DNA from: Labrenzia sp. THAF82
GTDB taxonomy: Bacteria > Pseudomonadota > Alphaproteobacteria > Rhizobiales > Stappiaceae
Direction: 5' to 3'
Assembly: GCF_009363435.1 (NCBI RefSeq)
Contig: NZ_CP045354.1
Coordinates: forward strand, 3,810,501 to 3,874,500
DNA length: 64,000 nucleotides
Shown here one piece after another: positions 1-8,830 of the stretch; within the stretch, counting starts at the first letter, position 1, and each line of letters starts with the position of its first letter. Both the position numbers and the translations under genes were made by a program. The notes under the pieces were generated by a model, which saw only the letters and a program-made list of their open reading frames with translations, searched no databases and had not been told where the DNA came from.

Positions 1-1
1 C

Positions 2-274
2 TATACAATTCCTGACGAGGAAGCGATGCCCCTGGTGTTCGACCTCGCTGAAAACGAAGGCCTTCTGCTTGGCGGCTCAAGCGCCATCAATCTGGCTGGC
101 GCTCGGCGCCTGGCCAAGGAACTGGGGCCAGGAAAAACCATCGTGACCATCCTGTGCGACCACGGAACCCGTTATCAGTCGAAGCTCTATAATCCGGACT
201 TCTTGAGATCGAAGAACCTGACAGTTCCCCATTGGCTTGAGCGGACCGTCAACATCGAGCCCCCGTTTGCGTGA
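2..274 (+). CDS. cysK: Cysteine synthase A, C-terminal fragment (5' end outside window)
   Basis: The reading frame is open from the first bases of the window and ends at 274, so only about the last 90 residues are present. The segment with LLLGGSSAINLAGA followed by TIVTILCDHGTRYQSKLYN is typical of the C-terminal part of PLP-dependent O-acetylserine sulfhydrylases, which make cysteine from O-acetylserine and sulfide in the cytoplasm. The GGSSA stretch belongs to the phosphate-binding area of the fold. The PLP lysine lies upstream, outside the window. An internal ATG at 26 is not the true start. Paralogues such as cystathionine beta-synthase-like enzymes cannot be fully excluded from this fragment. 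Confidence 0.85.
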   Translation, partial: YTIPDEEAMPLVFDLAENEGLLLGGSSAINLAGARRLAKELGPGKTIVTILCDHGTRYQSKLYNPDFLRSKNLTVPHWLERTVNIEPPFA

Positions 275-303
275 CACGCTTGAACCTTTGAGACCGACGA
301 TAA

Positions 304-1818
304 ATGGAGCCGGAACCCCAAGCGCTAGATAGGGATGGAGCTGCGGCCGAAACCGTTATTCAGGATGCCGTAACAGATATCAGCATTTTGGATGTGGTGG
401 CCAACAATCTCGGATTGGTCGCAGCCTTCGTCGCTTTGATCTATATTACGGCAGGAATATGCGCCGTTCGGGAGGTCATGAACTCAAGGACATCCCAAGG
501 ATCCGTCGCCTGGCTTCTGTCCCTGTTTTTCATTCCCTACATTACGGTGCCGCTCTATTTCGTTTTTGGCTGGCGCTCCTTTGCGGACTACGCGAAAATC
601 CAGGCAACGCTTGGCCGGGCTGAACGTGCACGTCGCGCCGACGAACTTGGATTGACAGACCACGAAGAAACGAGGGACTGGCCCGTTCTGTCCCGTGTTG
701 CTGGCGTTCCATTTCTGGCGGGCAACAAGACGAACCTTCTAATTGACGGACCGGCGACATTTACAGCCATTAAGCAGGCCATCGAAGAGGCCAGCCACAG
801 TATCTTTTTCCAGTTTTTTGCCATTCATGACGATGAGCTCGGCCGGGAGATGGCCGACGCATTGATTGCGCGTGCAAAGGACGGGTTGAAAGTCTGCTTT
901 CTTTACGACGATGTCGGAAGCCATTCACTTTCGAACGAATTCATCGTTCGCCTGCAAGACGCTGGGGTCAATGTTTGCGGTTTTAATGAAAATCACCGCT
1001 TCTTGCGCCTGCTTGGACCGATGCGCCTAAATTATCGCAACCATCGAAAACTGGTTGTTACCGACTTCAGGATTGCCTTCGTCGGCGGACACAACGTTGC
1101 GGACCAGTATGTCGGACGGAGCAAATGGTTTGGCCATTGGCGCGACACGCATGTTTGCGTGGAAGGTCCTGCCGCTGTTGCTTGCGCCTTGTCCTTCGTC
1201 GAAGACTGGCTTTGGGCAAGCGGCGAACGCATCGAGCTGCCACAAGTCACTGAAATACCAATGCCTGGAGATGAATCCGTTCTTGTCATGCCGACCGGGC
1301 CGGCCGACAAACTGGAAGAGTGCGCGATCGCATTTGTCGAGGCTGCAGCTCAAGCAAAACAGCGATTTTGGATCACAACGCCCTATCTCGTACCTTCGCT
1401 TGATGTCCAAACAGCGCTTTGTTCCGCAGCCATGCGGGGCGTTGATGTTCGCATACTGCTCCCTGAAAAACGGGACCACTGGACTGTGTGGCTGGCAAGC
1501 CATGCATATGAGCACATCCTCGTGCAACGCGGGGTCAAGGTTTATCGCTATTCCGAGGGCTTCCTGCATCAGAAGGTCACTTTGATGGACGAAGACCTGG
1601 TCTCGATTGGCACGGTGAATTTCGACAATCGCTCATTTCAGATCAATTTTGAACTCACGCTCTGGTTCACACATGAACGAACAATTCGAAACGTGGAGAG
1701 CATGCTCGAAACTGACTTTCAAAATGCCAGACTAACCTGGCCTGATGCCTTTCAGTCTCGCAGTTACATTTTTCAGGTTCTGGCTCAGGGCGCTCGTCTC
1801 CTGTCGCCGATTTTGTAA
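304..1818 (+). CDS. cls: Cardiolipin synthase (phospholipase D superfamily)
   Basis: This 504-residue protein has two N-terminal membrane segments (about residues 35-85) followed by two phospholipase D domains. The two HKD-type motifs are visible as HRKLVVTDFRIAFVGG (about residue 248) and HQKVTLMDEDLVSIGTVNFD (about residue 420). The layout and length match bacterial cardiolipin synthases of the ClsA type, which join two phosphatidylglycerols into cardiolipin at the inner membrane. It starts 29 bases after cysK, with no strong terminator between, so co-transcription is possible. No missing catalytic residue was seen. Confidence 0.92.
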   Translation: MEPEPQALDRDGAAAETVIQDAVTDISILDVVANNLGLVAAFVALIYITAGICAVREVMNSRTSQGSVAWLLSLFFIPYITVPLYFVFGWRSFADYAKIQATLGRAERARRADELGLTDHEETRDWPVLSRVAGVPFLAGNKTNLLIDGPATFTAIKQAIEEASHSIFFQFFAIHDDELGREMADALIARAKDGLKVCFLYDDVGSHSLSNEFIVRLQDAGVNVCGFNENHRFLRLLGPMRLNYRNHRKLVVTDFRIAFVGGHNVADQYVGRSKWFGHWRDTHVCVEGPAAVACALSFVEDWLWASGERIELPQVTEIPMPGDESVLVMPTGPADKLEECAIAFVEAAAQAKQRFWITTPYLVPSLDVQTALCSAAMRGVDVRILLPEKRDHWTVWLASHAYEHILVQRGVKVYRYSEGFLHQKVTLMDEDLVSIGTVNFDNRSFQINFELTLWFTHERTIRNVESMLETDFQNARLTWPDAFQSRSYIFQVLAQGARLLSPIL

Positions 1819-1934
1819 TTTTTACCTCGACCGGCATAAAAACTGTCGCGTTAACGGAATCTGTGAGACCAGATTCATTCAATCTTAAACGGGTTGCATT
1901 CAGGTTGCACAACCCATTTCTGATTGAGGTTTTC

Positions 1935-2435
1935 ATGAGAGCGCTTGTCTTTTTCCTTGCCTTAGTGCTTGCAGGGCCGTTTTTCTTCTTCACAGACGGG
2001 TCAATCGTCAAAGATCTGAAATTAAAGGCGGAAACACTGTCTCCCGCCTACATTCCAACCGAAAACCGGCGATGCAGATCGAATTTGTTCATCTTCCATC
2101 ATTGCAGCTACGACTATGTTTTCCAGCAAAAGGAGTTGGATCAGGATTATTTCTTTCTTTCGTTTGGAGCACCTGAGACTGTTGAACTAATGCGCGGAAA
2201 TTCGACGGGTGGAATTACCTCAGACGTCGGACAGAACTACCTTTTCAACCGAATTGCGACGGCAGTCGCTTTTCCGATCTTCGCGCTGATTATTCTCATC
2301 AGAAGCTTGTCCGGCACGAAATCACGATCAAGAGCGTCCGCGCCATCAGTGCCCGGCACTGAACATCAGGTTCGTTCAGCAGCGTCTCTACCAACACATG
2401 CAGCCCGTCGGACACAATTCGGAAAGCGCCGATGA
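1935..2435 (+). CDS. Hypothetical small membrane protein
   Basis: I do not recognise this protein. The frame opens at 1863, but the ATG at 1935 is preferred because it is followed at once by a typical signal or membrane segment (MRALVFFLALVLAGPFFFF). The 166-residue product has a cysteine pair in a short predicted periplasmic loop (near RRCRSNLFIFHHCSYDY), a second hydrophobic helix (about residues 95-120) and a basic, arginine-rich tail. It is probably an inner-membrane protein with the tail in the cytoplasm. Neighbours (cls upstream, lysE downstream) give no clear functional link. Confidence 0.5.
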   Translation: MRALVFFLALVLAGPFFFFTDGSIVKDLKLKAETLSPAYIPTENRRCRSNLFIFHHCSYDYVFQQKELDQDYFFLSFGAPETVELMRGNSTGGITSDVGQNYLFNRIATAVAFPIFALIILIRSLSGTKSRSRASAPSVPGTEHQVRSAASLPTHAARRTQFGKRR

Positions 2436-2562
2436 TTGAAAAGGACAGCCCTGCTCGTGTTGATGACCGATTGCCGCAAAGGATAGAGGTCCAGCAGGTG
2501 CAAGTGTTCCTGATAGTCTGATACGTTGGTGTGGTTGCCACCGTTGCACTGCAGGACAAGCC

Positions 2563-3207
2563 ATGACTTTTGTACCGGATATGACCACTTTGCTCGCCTT
2601 CACAGCCGCGGCATTGGTTTTGACCATAACGCCCGGCCCGGACATGACCTTGTTTATGAGCAAAACGCTGACCCAGGGTCGCCGTGCGGGCTTAACCGCC
2701 GTTTTCGGCGTTACCGTCGGTCTTGTCATCCATACAATTCTGGCAGCAATAGGTGTTTCAGCGCTACTGGCTGCCTCCCAGCTCGCCTTTACTCTTTTGA
2801 AAATTGTGGGCGCCGCCTATCTTATCTGGCTTGCTTACCGAACACTTCGCCATGGCTCAGCGCTTGCGATTGAATCTGCCGGAGCGAAGACGCAACCCTT
2901 TTATCAAATCTGGCTTCAAGGTCTTGGCGTCAACATACTCAATCCGAAAATCGTATTGTTCTTTGTAACTTTCCTGCCCCAATTTATAAGTGCGAGTGAT
3001 CCCAATGCCGTTGGTAAATTGCTGTTTCTTGGCGCTTATTTTGTTTTGCTTGGAATGCCAATTTGCGCGCTGATGGTGCTTGGCGCCGGTACATTCGCTA
3101 AGTTCTTGAAGCAGTCACCAAAAGCGATGCGTTTTTTCGACTGGGCGTTCGCTGGAATTATGGGCAGTTTTGCAATCAAGCTCATGATTGCAAAGGCAAA
3201 CAACTGA
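2563..3207 (+). CDS. LysE/RhtB-family amino acid exporter
   Basis: The 214-residue protein is very hydrophobic with about six membrane segments. It begins with the family signature (TITPGPDMTLFMSKTLTQGR) and has the conserved NPKIVLFFVTFLPQF segment near residue 125. LysE/RhtB proteins export amino acids or homoserine-lactone-like solutes across the inner membrane. The substrate cannot be read from sequence. Its stop shares one base with the ATG of the next gene (TGATG), so the two are almost certainly co-translated. Confidence 0.88.
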   Translation: MTFVPDMTTLLAFTAAALVLTITPGPDMTLFMSKTLTQGRRAGLTAVFGVTVGLVIHTILAAIGVSALLAASQLAFTLLKIVGAAYLIWLAYRTLRHGSALAIESAGAKTQPFYQIWLQGLGVNILNPKIVLFFVTFLPQFISASDPNAVGKLLFLGAYFVLLGMPICALMVLGAGTFAKFLKQSPKAMRFFDWAFAGIMGSFAIKLMIAKANN

Positions 3208-4124
3208 TGTCCACTAACACGTCGGACCGGACGACAGTTGCCATTCTGGGTTCAGGCCCCTCGGGACTTGCCTGTGCGCTCACGCTCTCACGTTCAATGG
3301 TAGAGACGATTGTCATATCTTCAGATGGTACAGCGCCACGCAACACGGCCTCTCCATTCGTCGCTGCCCTGCCCGGCATGGACCGCAACTCCCCTGCAGA
3401 AGTTCGCGCCGCAATACGCAAAGACATTCTTTCCTATCCGTTTGCGCGTTTTAGAAATTCCGATGCAACTGCGCTTCAGAACCAAGCCAGCGGTTTTCAG
3501 CTCGACCTTTCGGACGGATCCTCCGTTTTTGCCGACAAAGTCTTGCTCGCGATGGGTATGGTCGACATCTATCCGAACGTTGCCAACTTGGCTGACTACT
3601 GGGGGTCCAGCATAATCAACTGCCCATTTTGCCATGGATATGAATGGCGTAATACGCGATGGGGCATCTACGCCGATCGTCAGGAAGTCCTCGATGCAGC
3701 CGAGGTCTATCGGCACTGGTCCAATGAATTAACTTATTTCATTGACCCCTCACTGCATCTGACAGAGGAGCGTCGCACCCAGTTTGAAAGCCTCGGCATC
3801 AGCATATGCGAGGCCCTTCCGGTTGCGGTTAACGGCACGGGCGGATCGCTGACTGAAGCTGTTTTTTCCGATCAGCAGCCAATCGCTATCGACTGCATGC
3901 TGGTGTTTCCATTCCAGAAACAAACGGAGTTGGTCACAGCGCTGGATCTGCAGCTCACATCTGACGGCTACGTTGGTGTCGATGAGGGTTTTAGAACGTC
4001 AGTGTCAGGCATCTATGCGGCCGGAGACATCACATACGCTGGTCATCAAAACACACCAACAGCGCTACACATGGGAAACATGGCTGCAGCAACGATTGTT
4101 ATGGATCTATGTTTCAAAAAATGA
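3207..4124 (+). CDS. Thioredoxin-reductase-like FAD/NAD(P)-dependent oxidoreductase
   Basis: The 305-residue protein starts with a dinucleotide-binding motif (VAILGSGPSGLACALTLSR) and carries the CxxC pair in NCPFCHGYEW (about residue 138), as in thioredoxin-reductase-like flavoproteins. A C-terminal GIYAAGDI motif contacts FAD. The second NAD(P)-binding GxGxxA/G motif is poorly conserved: the segment after the CxxC reads RWGIYADRQEVLDAAEVYRH. It may therefore be closer to the single-domain oxidoreductases that act on small dithiols (GliT-like group) than to true TrxB. Overlap with lysE suggests a linked detoxification or export role, which is inference. Confidence 0.8.
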   Translation: MSTNTSDRTTVAILGSGPSGLACALTLSRSMVETIVISSDGTAPRNTASPFVAALPGMDRNSPAEVRAAIRKDILSYPFARFRNSDATALQNQASGFQLDLSDGSSVFADKVLLAMGMVDIYPNVANLADYWGSSIINCPFCHGYEWRNTRWGIYADRQEVLDAAEVYRHWSNELTYFIDPSLHLTEERRTQFESLGISICEALPVAVNGTGGSLTEAVFSDQQPIAIDCMLVFPFQKQTELVTALDLQLTSDGYVGVDEGFRTSVSGIYAAGDITYAGHQNTPTALHMGNMAAATIVMDLCFKK

Positions 4125-4233
4125 CATGCAGCAATGAGAATGGCGCGTGCCTTATGGACAGGTTACACCTAAACCAATTTCATGGCCGGCAGGCATCTGA
4201 TGATCTGATGGCTGGGAATATCGGGATAAACAC

Positions 4234-4950
4234 ATGACAACACCTTTGTTTCGTGACGACGCCTATCTACGAACATGCGAAGCCAAGGTAATCGGCGTAA
4301 ATGACCGGGGCGGTATCCTGCTGGATCGCTCCGTCTTCTATGCCACGGGTGGTGGTCAACCAGGCGATTGCGGATATCTGGAACTTGAGGATGGCAGCCA
4401 GATCGAGATCGCCACAACCGTCTATGACGATGACAAGACAACGATCGTTCACGTTCCGAATGCAGACCAGGGTGTCCCACCTGACGGTTCCAGTGTGACA
4501 GCACACATAGACTGGACCAGACGCTATCGACTGATGAGAATGCACACCGCGTTGCACCTTCTGTCGGTCGCTCTGCCCTATCCGGTTACAGGTGGACAGG
4601 TTGGCGAGTCCGAGGGCCGTCTCGATTTCGACATGGGCTCTGAGGCCATCGACAAGGACACGCTTCTGGAAACGCTGAACAATCTCGCGGGAAGTGATCA
4701 CACCGTAACAAGCGAGTGGATCACAGATGCTGAACTCGATGCCAATCCGGGTCTCGTCAAAACGATGTCGGTGAAACCACCAAGAGGATCAGGTGCAGTG
4801 CGTCTGGTCAGGATTGGTGCCGACATCGACTTGCAACCCTGTGGAGGAACGCATGTCAGCCGTACTTCCGAGATTGGTCAACTGGCGCTCGGAAAGATCG
4901 AGAACAAGGGCAAGCAAAACAGACGCGTACGAATTCGACTGATGGACTGA
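4234..4950 (+). CDS. Alanyl-tRNA editing protein (AlaX family)
   Basis: The 238-residue protein resembles the editing domain of alanyl-tRNA synthetase. The zinc-site motifs are complete: H104 and H108 in MHTALHLL, and C203 and H207 in CGGTHV. The GGGQPGD signature near residue 39 is also present. AlaX proteins hydrolyse Ser-tRNA(Ala) or Gly-tRNA(Ala) in trans, guarding translation accuracy in the cytoplasm. The length fits the AlaX-M class, which has an N-terminal glycine-motif domain. It is preceded by a reasonable purine-rich site (GGGAATATCGGGAT) and followed closely by a GFA-family gene. Confidence 0.9.
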   Translation: MTTPLFRDDAYLRTCEAKVIGVNDRGGILLDRSVFYATGGGQPGDCGYLELEDGSQIEIATTVYDDDKTTIVHVPNADQGVPPDGSSVTAHIDWTRRYRLMRMHTALHLLSVALPYPVTGGQVGESEGRLDFDMGSEAIDKDTLLETLNNLAGSDHTVTSEWITDAELDANPGLVKTMSVKPPRGSGAVRLVRIGADIDLQPCGGTHVSRTSEIGQLALGKIENKGKQNRRVRIRLMD

Positions 4951-4959
4951 TCAACCTGT

Positions 4960-5445
4960 TTGGATGACAAGATGAAATTATCGGGCAGCTGTCAATGTGG
5001 CTCCATCGGCTTTGAGATGGAGAGCAAAACGCCTTACCCTTACATGCGCTGTTACTGTTCGATATGCCGGAAGGTCGGTGGCAGCGGAGGCTATGCGATA
5101 AACCTGATGGCAGAGGCCGACAGCATCAAGATACGTGGTGCTGATGCGAAGGGTGTCTACAATGCTGTTGTTGACGGAAAGGCGAGCCAAGCAGAGCGAC
5201 ATTTTTGCAAGTCTTGCGGCTCGCATCTCTGGCTATGGGATCCACGTTGGCCGGAGCTGATCCACCCTCACGCTGGGGCCATCGACACGCCATTGCCACG
5301 TGCACCCGAGACCTTACACATCATGCTCGAGTTCAAACCTGATTGGATTGATGTCCCAGACGGTCCCGGACATGTTCACTTCCAGCGTTATCCGGACTTG
5401 TCGATTGAAGAATGGCACAAATCCCATGACCTTTACGAAGACTGA
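4960..5445 (+). CDS. GFA-family (glutathione-dependent formaldehyde-activating-like) zinc protein
   Basis: The 161-residue protein has the zinc-binding cysteine pattern of the GFA/CENP-V family: C11 and C13 (SCQCGSI), C31, C33 and C36 (RCYCSICRK), and C83 and C86 (FCKSCGSHLW). The family was named for a reported S-hydroxymethylglutathione synthase activity, but most members are uncharacterised carbon-sulfur lyase-like proteins. The frame can start at the TTG at 4960 or the ATG at 4972; the ATG gives a sequence closer to usual family lengths. It lies 9 bases after alaX and 9 bases before the sulfurtransferase gene, so the three probably form one transcript. Confidence 0.85.
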   Translation: MDDKMKLSGSCQCGSIGFEMESKTPYPYMRCYCSICRKVGGSGGYAINLMAEADSIKIRGADAKGVYNAVVDGKASQAERHFCKSCGSHLWLWDPRWPELIHPHAGAIDTPLPRAPETLHIMLEFKPDWIDVPDGPGHVHFQRYPDLSIEEWHKSHDLYED

Positions 5446-5454
5446 GATCCACCA

Positions 5455-6300
5455 ATGACTGAACACCCGCTTGTTTCAACCCAATGGCTTGCAGACAATC
5501 TCGCGTCTCCCGATTTGGTCGTAGTCAACGCCTGGATGCCACCGGTTACGCACCCCGACGCGCCACCGGTATATCCGAATGCCCATATTCCAGGATCAGT
5601 CTTCTTCGATGTCAACGAAATCTGTGACACAAACTCCGATCTTCCGCACATGCTGCCGGCACCGCATGTCTTTTCCTCCGCGATGCGGAAGCTGGGGATT
5701 GGCGATGGTCAAACTCTGGTCGTTTATGATGATTTTGGCTTCTATTCGGCCCCACGAGTCTGGTGGACCTTGCGAACCATGGGCGCGGAACGTGTGTTCG
5801 TGCTGGATGGCGGTTTCCCAAAATGGCGAGCTGAAGGGCGGGCTGAAGAAGACAAGGAACAGCGGCGAGTTCAGAGTCATTTCACGTCGCGGCTGAACCA
5901 CGGTGCTGTAGCAGACCTTGCCGACATAAAGGCCGCGCTTGCTACGGGATCCAGGCAGGTTCTTGATGCCCGGTCTTTCGACCGGTTCAATGGAAAGGCA
6001 CCGGAACCCCGCGTGGGACTGCGTTCAGGCCACATGCCTGGGGCGTACAATCTACCGTTTACCCAGTTGATCGGTGAAAATGGTACCTTCAAGGACCGAC
6101 CCGGCCTCGAAGCGGCCTTTAAAAATGCTGGCATAGACCTGGAAAAACCCGTGACGACGACGTGTGGTTCCGGTGTTACTGCCGCAATATTGACCCTGGC
6201 ACTATCCATCTTGGGAACGCGAGACTTGGCTCTTTATGATGGGTCCTGGGCGGAATGGGGCAGCCGTGAAGATGTTGACGTTGCTACCAAATCGGACTGA
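5455..6300 (+). CDS. sseA: 3-mercaptopyruvate sulfurtransferase (two rhodanese domains)
   Basis: The 281-residue protein has two tandem rhodanese domains. The catalytic cysteine C237 lies in the CGSGVTA loop typical of mercaptopyruvate sulfurtransferases; classical thiosulfate sulfurtransferases usually have CRxGxR/T. The first domain contains the usual HIPGSVFFDVNEICD segment and lacks a catalytic cysteine. The enzyme moves sulfur from 3-mercaptopyruvate to thiols or cyanide and takes part in cysteine degradation. It is the last gene of the alaX-GFA-sseA group and is convergent with the chemoreceptor gene 20 bases away. Confidence 0.9.
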   Translation: MTEHPLVSTQWLADNLASPDLVVVNAWMPPVTHPDAPPVYPNAHIPGSVFFDVNEICDTNSDLPHMLPAPHVFSSAMRKLGIGDGQTLVVYDDFGFYSAPRVWWTLRTMGAERVFVLDGGFPKWRAEGRAEEDKEQRRVQSHFTSRLNHGAVADLADIKAALATGSRQVLDARSFDRFNGKAPEPRVGLRSGHMPGAYNLPFTQLIGENGTFKDRPGLEAAFKNAGIDLEKPVTTTCGSGVTAAILTLALSILGTRDLALYDGSWAEWGSREDVDVATKSD

Positions 6301-6319
6301 ATGCGACAGACCTCACCGA

Positions 6320-7666
6320 TCAAGTTCCTGTATCTGCTTTCAATTCCTCGAAAAAAGATCTGATTTCCAGCGAAATTGAACTGGCGCTTGTGTTGACCTT
6401 TTCAGCCGCCTGCAAAAATCTGGCAGCTGCCTTGTCCGACGTTCCAATGGCCATGCCGACGCCCGAAATATTTTCGTCAAGCTCCTTCGCGCCCGAAGAC
6501 ACCGACTGTATGCTTTCGGATATTTCCCTGGTTGCTGCACCTTGCTCCTCGACCGCAGCCGCGATTGAGGCCGTCATTTCGTCCAACTGCCTGACAACTT
6601 CCGAAATCGAATGAATTGAAGCAACGGAACTTTCTGTCGATGACTGAATTTCCGAAACTTGCTGACTGATCTCCTCCGTTGCATTGGCGGTTTGCTCAGC
6701 CAGCGTTTTCACCTCACTCGCCACAACAGCAAAGCCGCGTCCTGCATCACCTGCTCGAGCGGCTTCGATCGTCGCATTGAGTGCAAGGAGATTTGTTTGT
6801 TCGGCAATGGCCTGGATGAGACCCACAACGTCGCCGATCTTCTGTGCTGCACCAGCGAGACTCGAAACCTTGAGGCTGGACTGCTCGGTTCCTCCTGCTG
6901 CTTGACTGGCGATCTCAGAGGCACCTGTTATTTGCTTTGCTATTTCCTGTATCGAGCTGGACAGTTCCTCTGTCGCGCTTGCAACCGTCTGGACACTCAA
7001 GCTGGTGTTCTTTGCCGCTGCTTCCGCTGCCGAGACCTGGTTAAGCGCGGACGCGGACACTGATGTCAATTCTTCCGCTTGACCGGCGACAATACGGGCA
7101 CCCTCATCAGCATCCTCCAACGGCGTTTCCACCTTTCCTTGAAAGCTTTCAATCGCTTCGTTCAACCGGGCCGTCTGAGCTTCACGAATTTGCAGCAACC
7201 GTTCCTCATAGGTCGAAATTGCCAATTCCATATCAAGCATTACGGCAGTGGTTACGGCATCCAGCAATTGGCTTATGTCTCTAAAACTGCGGCGATACTT
7301 CTTGATAATTCCTGCGTGAAGGCGCGTCAGAACAAACCTATAGCCGGCAATGTACCATCTGGGTTCCAATCCAATTCGACAATGCACATGGCCAATTCTG
7401 TTGATGCTGTCCTGGTAGTCCTGGTCAAAACCCGACATAAACAGTTTTTCCCAGTGGCTTTTTTGCGCTGACACCAGACGTGGCTGCATTTCTCCAACCA
7501 GTTCGGCCAACTTTGGCTGACCTCTTAGATGAAGATAAAAATCATCAAGGATCGAATCCAAATCCGGCTTTATCACCGGCCAAATTTTTTGAAGAGATAC
7601 GATCGTACTTTGGTCGATCTGCGCAAATTCCAGCCGAACCGCAAAATCGTCTGCCACAGCTTTCAT
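6320..7666 (-). CDS. Globin-coupled methyl-accepting chemotaxis protein (soluble, HemAT-like)
   Basis: The N-terminal 165 residues form a protoglobin/globin-coupled sensor domain. The likely heme-ligand histidine is in [18 protein letters not shown]. The rest is a cytoplasmic MCP signalling domain with the hairpin tip sequence ([21 protein letters not shown]). No membrane segment is seen, so this is a soluble oxygen or gas sensor that feeds CheA/CheW. The frame extends to a GTG at 7699, but the ATG at 7666 is preferred because GAGGGG lies about 8 bases before it. The upstream region carries AT-rich repeats. A helical-bundle section before the tip replaces a HAMP domain. Confidence 0.92.
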   Translation of the reverse strand: MKAVADDFAVRLEFAQIDQSTIVSLQKIWPVIKPDLDSILDDFYLHLRGQPKLAELVGEMQPRLVSAQKSHWEKLFMSGFDQDYQDSINRIGHVHCRIGLEPRWYIAGYRFVLTRLHAGIIKKYRRSFRDISQLLDAVTTAVMLDMELAISTYEERLLQIREAQTARLNEAIESFQGKVETPLEDADEGARIVAGQAEELTSVSASALNQVSAAEAAAKNTSLSVQTVASATEELSSSIQEIAKQITGASEIASQAAGGTEQSSLKVSSLAGAAQKIGDVVGLIQAIAEQTNLLALNATIEAARAGDAGRGFAVVASEVKTLAEQTANATEEISQQVSEIQSSTESSVASIHSISEVVRQLDEMTASIAAAVEEQGAATREISESIQSVSSGAKELDENISGVGMAIGTSDKAAARFLQAAEKVNTSASSISLEIRSFFEELKADTGT

Positions 7667-7722
7667 GTTGGATAACCCCTCTAGCCAACACAACTTCACC
7701 GTGCAAATCTGAATAAACTTTA

Positions 7723-7792
7723 AATTGTATTTTTAATTGCTATTTTTCTCAATGGTACTGTGAAAAAATACCAATTCTCAATTGCTATTTTT
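7723..7792. repeat. Three AATTG(C)TATTTTT repeats upstream of the globin chemoreceptor
   Basis: Copies of AATTGCTATTTTT lie at 7735-7747 and 7780-7792, and a copy lacking the C lies at 7723-7734, directly abutting the first. They fall 57-126 bases upstream of the chemoreceptor start in very AT-rich DNA. A short TGGTA/TACCA inverted pair lies between the last two. They could be regulator sites or an AT-rich promoter (UP-like) element; function is unknown. Confidence 0.5.
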
Positions 7793-7945
7793 ATCTATCA
7801 AAAATTTAGATACTACCTTGACACAACCAACTTAGCTTCGCCCGTTTTGGCTTAAATCCGAGCTTTTGATTCGTTTTCGATCAAGTTTTCCAGACGTGGG
7901 ATAACCGTTCTTAGCCGGCATGCGCTCGCAAATTCCAGCAAATGC

Positions 7946-8758
7946 CTAAACTTCCTTTGGTTGCATTTTTCTACTGGGTCGGGACGTACTCTTGTCTTTA
8001 TGGTTGAGCCGAATGAGAAAGTCCGCGCGCGTCCCAGAAAGATGGTGACCTGGCCAAATTTCCAAATCATCGATCAAGTTTCCTTTTGGCTGCTCAGCAA
8101 AAATCTGCTTTCGCGTCCGACTTGACAGTCTGCGGCGCCCAAGTCCGAAGACATCACACATGGCACCTCGGGAAAGCAAATGCGCCTCGGCGCCGTGCAG
8201 CCGTTTGCTGACATAGCCATTTAAATGCAAGCCAATAGCGTCCGCTATTTTCCTGATTTTTGCCCGATCATGACCTTTACCCACCAAATGCTGTTTGCAG
8301 CGTTCCGCCCCGTAGAGCACAAAACAGCAGTCTCCCGGTTCTGACACCCTGTCCCTTGCGAGCCCGACATCGTGAAGAATGGCTGCCGAGAACAACAACT
8401 CAAGATCCGTATTCAACCCTGCGCGTTTGCCGAACAAAACGGCCCAATAGTAAGTGCGCCAGCTGTGTCGCATCAATTCCAGCCCCTGGACATCATCTGC
8501 AAAGTCAAACGCATCTCGGGTGAGTGCAGTGTCTGGCGGCTGAAGGCCATCGAGATCCATGCCAAAGGCATTCAACATCCCCGCTCGCTCCTTGAGAACG
8601 TCAGCAGTTTCAAGCAAGGCCATTCGACCAAGATTGCCCAAAACCTGAATTTTTTCCAGACGCGTGAGACGTCCCTTGCTGTAGGTACCCAAACGCTTTC
8701 CCCACGCAACCGTGCCCATAGGTTCGTTTGATATTGCGGTTTCGCAGTTCATATTCAT
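7946..8758 (-). CDS. HD-domain protein
   Basis: The 270-residue product has an HD metal-phosphohydrolase motif (AAILHDVGLAR, HD at residues 129-130), with an upstream histidine in MRHSWRTYYW (residue 98) that fits the first metal ligand. Downstream histidines (IGLHLNG) could complete the site. The frame extends to 8917 but would then run through the divergent TetR gene. The ATG at 8758 is chosen because AAGGAG lies 6 bases before it. Such stand-alone HD proteins are often nucleotide or phosphodiester hydrolases, but the substrate is unknown. The gene probably answers to the TetR regulator encoded divergently. Confidence 0.8.
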   Translation of the reverse strand: MNMNCETAISNEPMGTVAWGKRLGTYSKGRLTRLEKIQVLGNLGRMALLETADVLKERAGMLNAFGMDLDGLQPPDTALTRDAFDFADDVQGLELMRHSWRTYYWAVLFGKRAGLNTDLELLFSAAILHDVGLARDRVSEPGDCCFVLYGAERCKQHLVGKGHDRAKIRKIADAIGLHLNGYVSKRLHGAEAHLLSRGAMCDVFGLGRRRLSSRTRKQIFAEQPKGNLIDDLEIWPGHHLSGTRADFLIRLNHKDKSTSRPSRKMQPKEV

Positions 8759-8776
8759 GCGGCACTCCTTTTTTTG

Positions 8777-8826
8777 TACCGTATCGCACATAAATAGACA
8801 TGTCGAACTTTTTGTGCGAAACAGTA
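8777..8826. promoter_or_regulatory. Inverted repeat, probable TetR operator between divergent genes
   Basis: The 14-base arms TACCGTATCGCACA (8777-8790) and TGTGCGAAACAGTA (8813-8826) are inverted copies with 12 of 14 matches and a 22-base spacer. The spacer holds the palindrome GACATGTC (8797-8804). The element fills the 72-base gap between the HD gene and the TetR gene, and its right arm ends 5 bases before the TetR start. This is what autoregulation with control of the divergent gene would look like; binding is inferred. Confidence 0.65.
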
Positions 8827-8830
8827 AAAA

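Noticed and set aside
1055-1585. 176-codon frame within the cardiolipin synthase gene
   Set aside because: It is a frame shadow of cls; cls motifs are intact across the same region.
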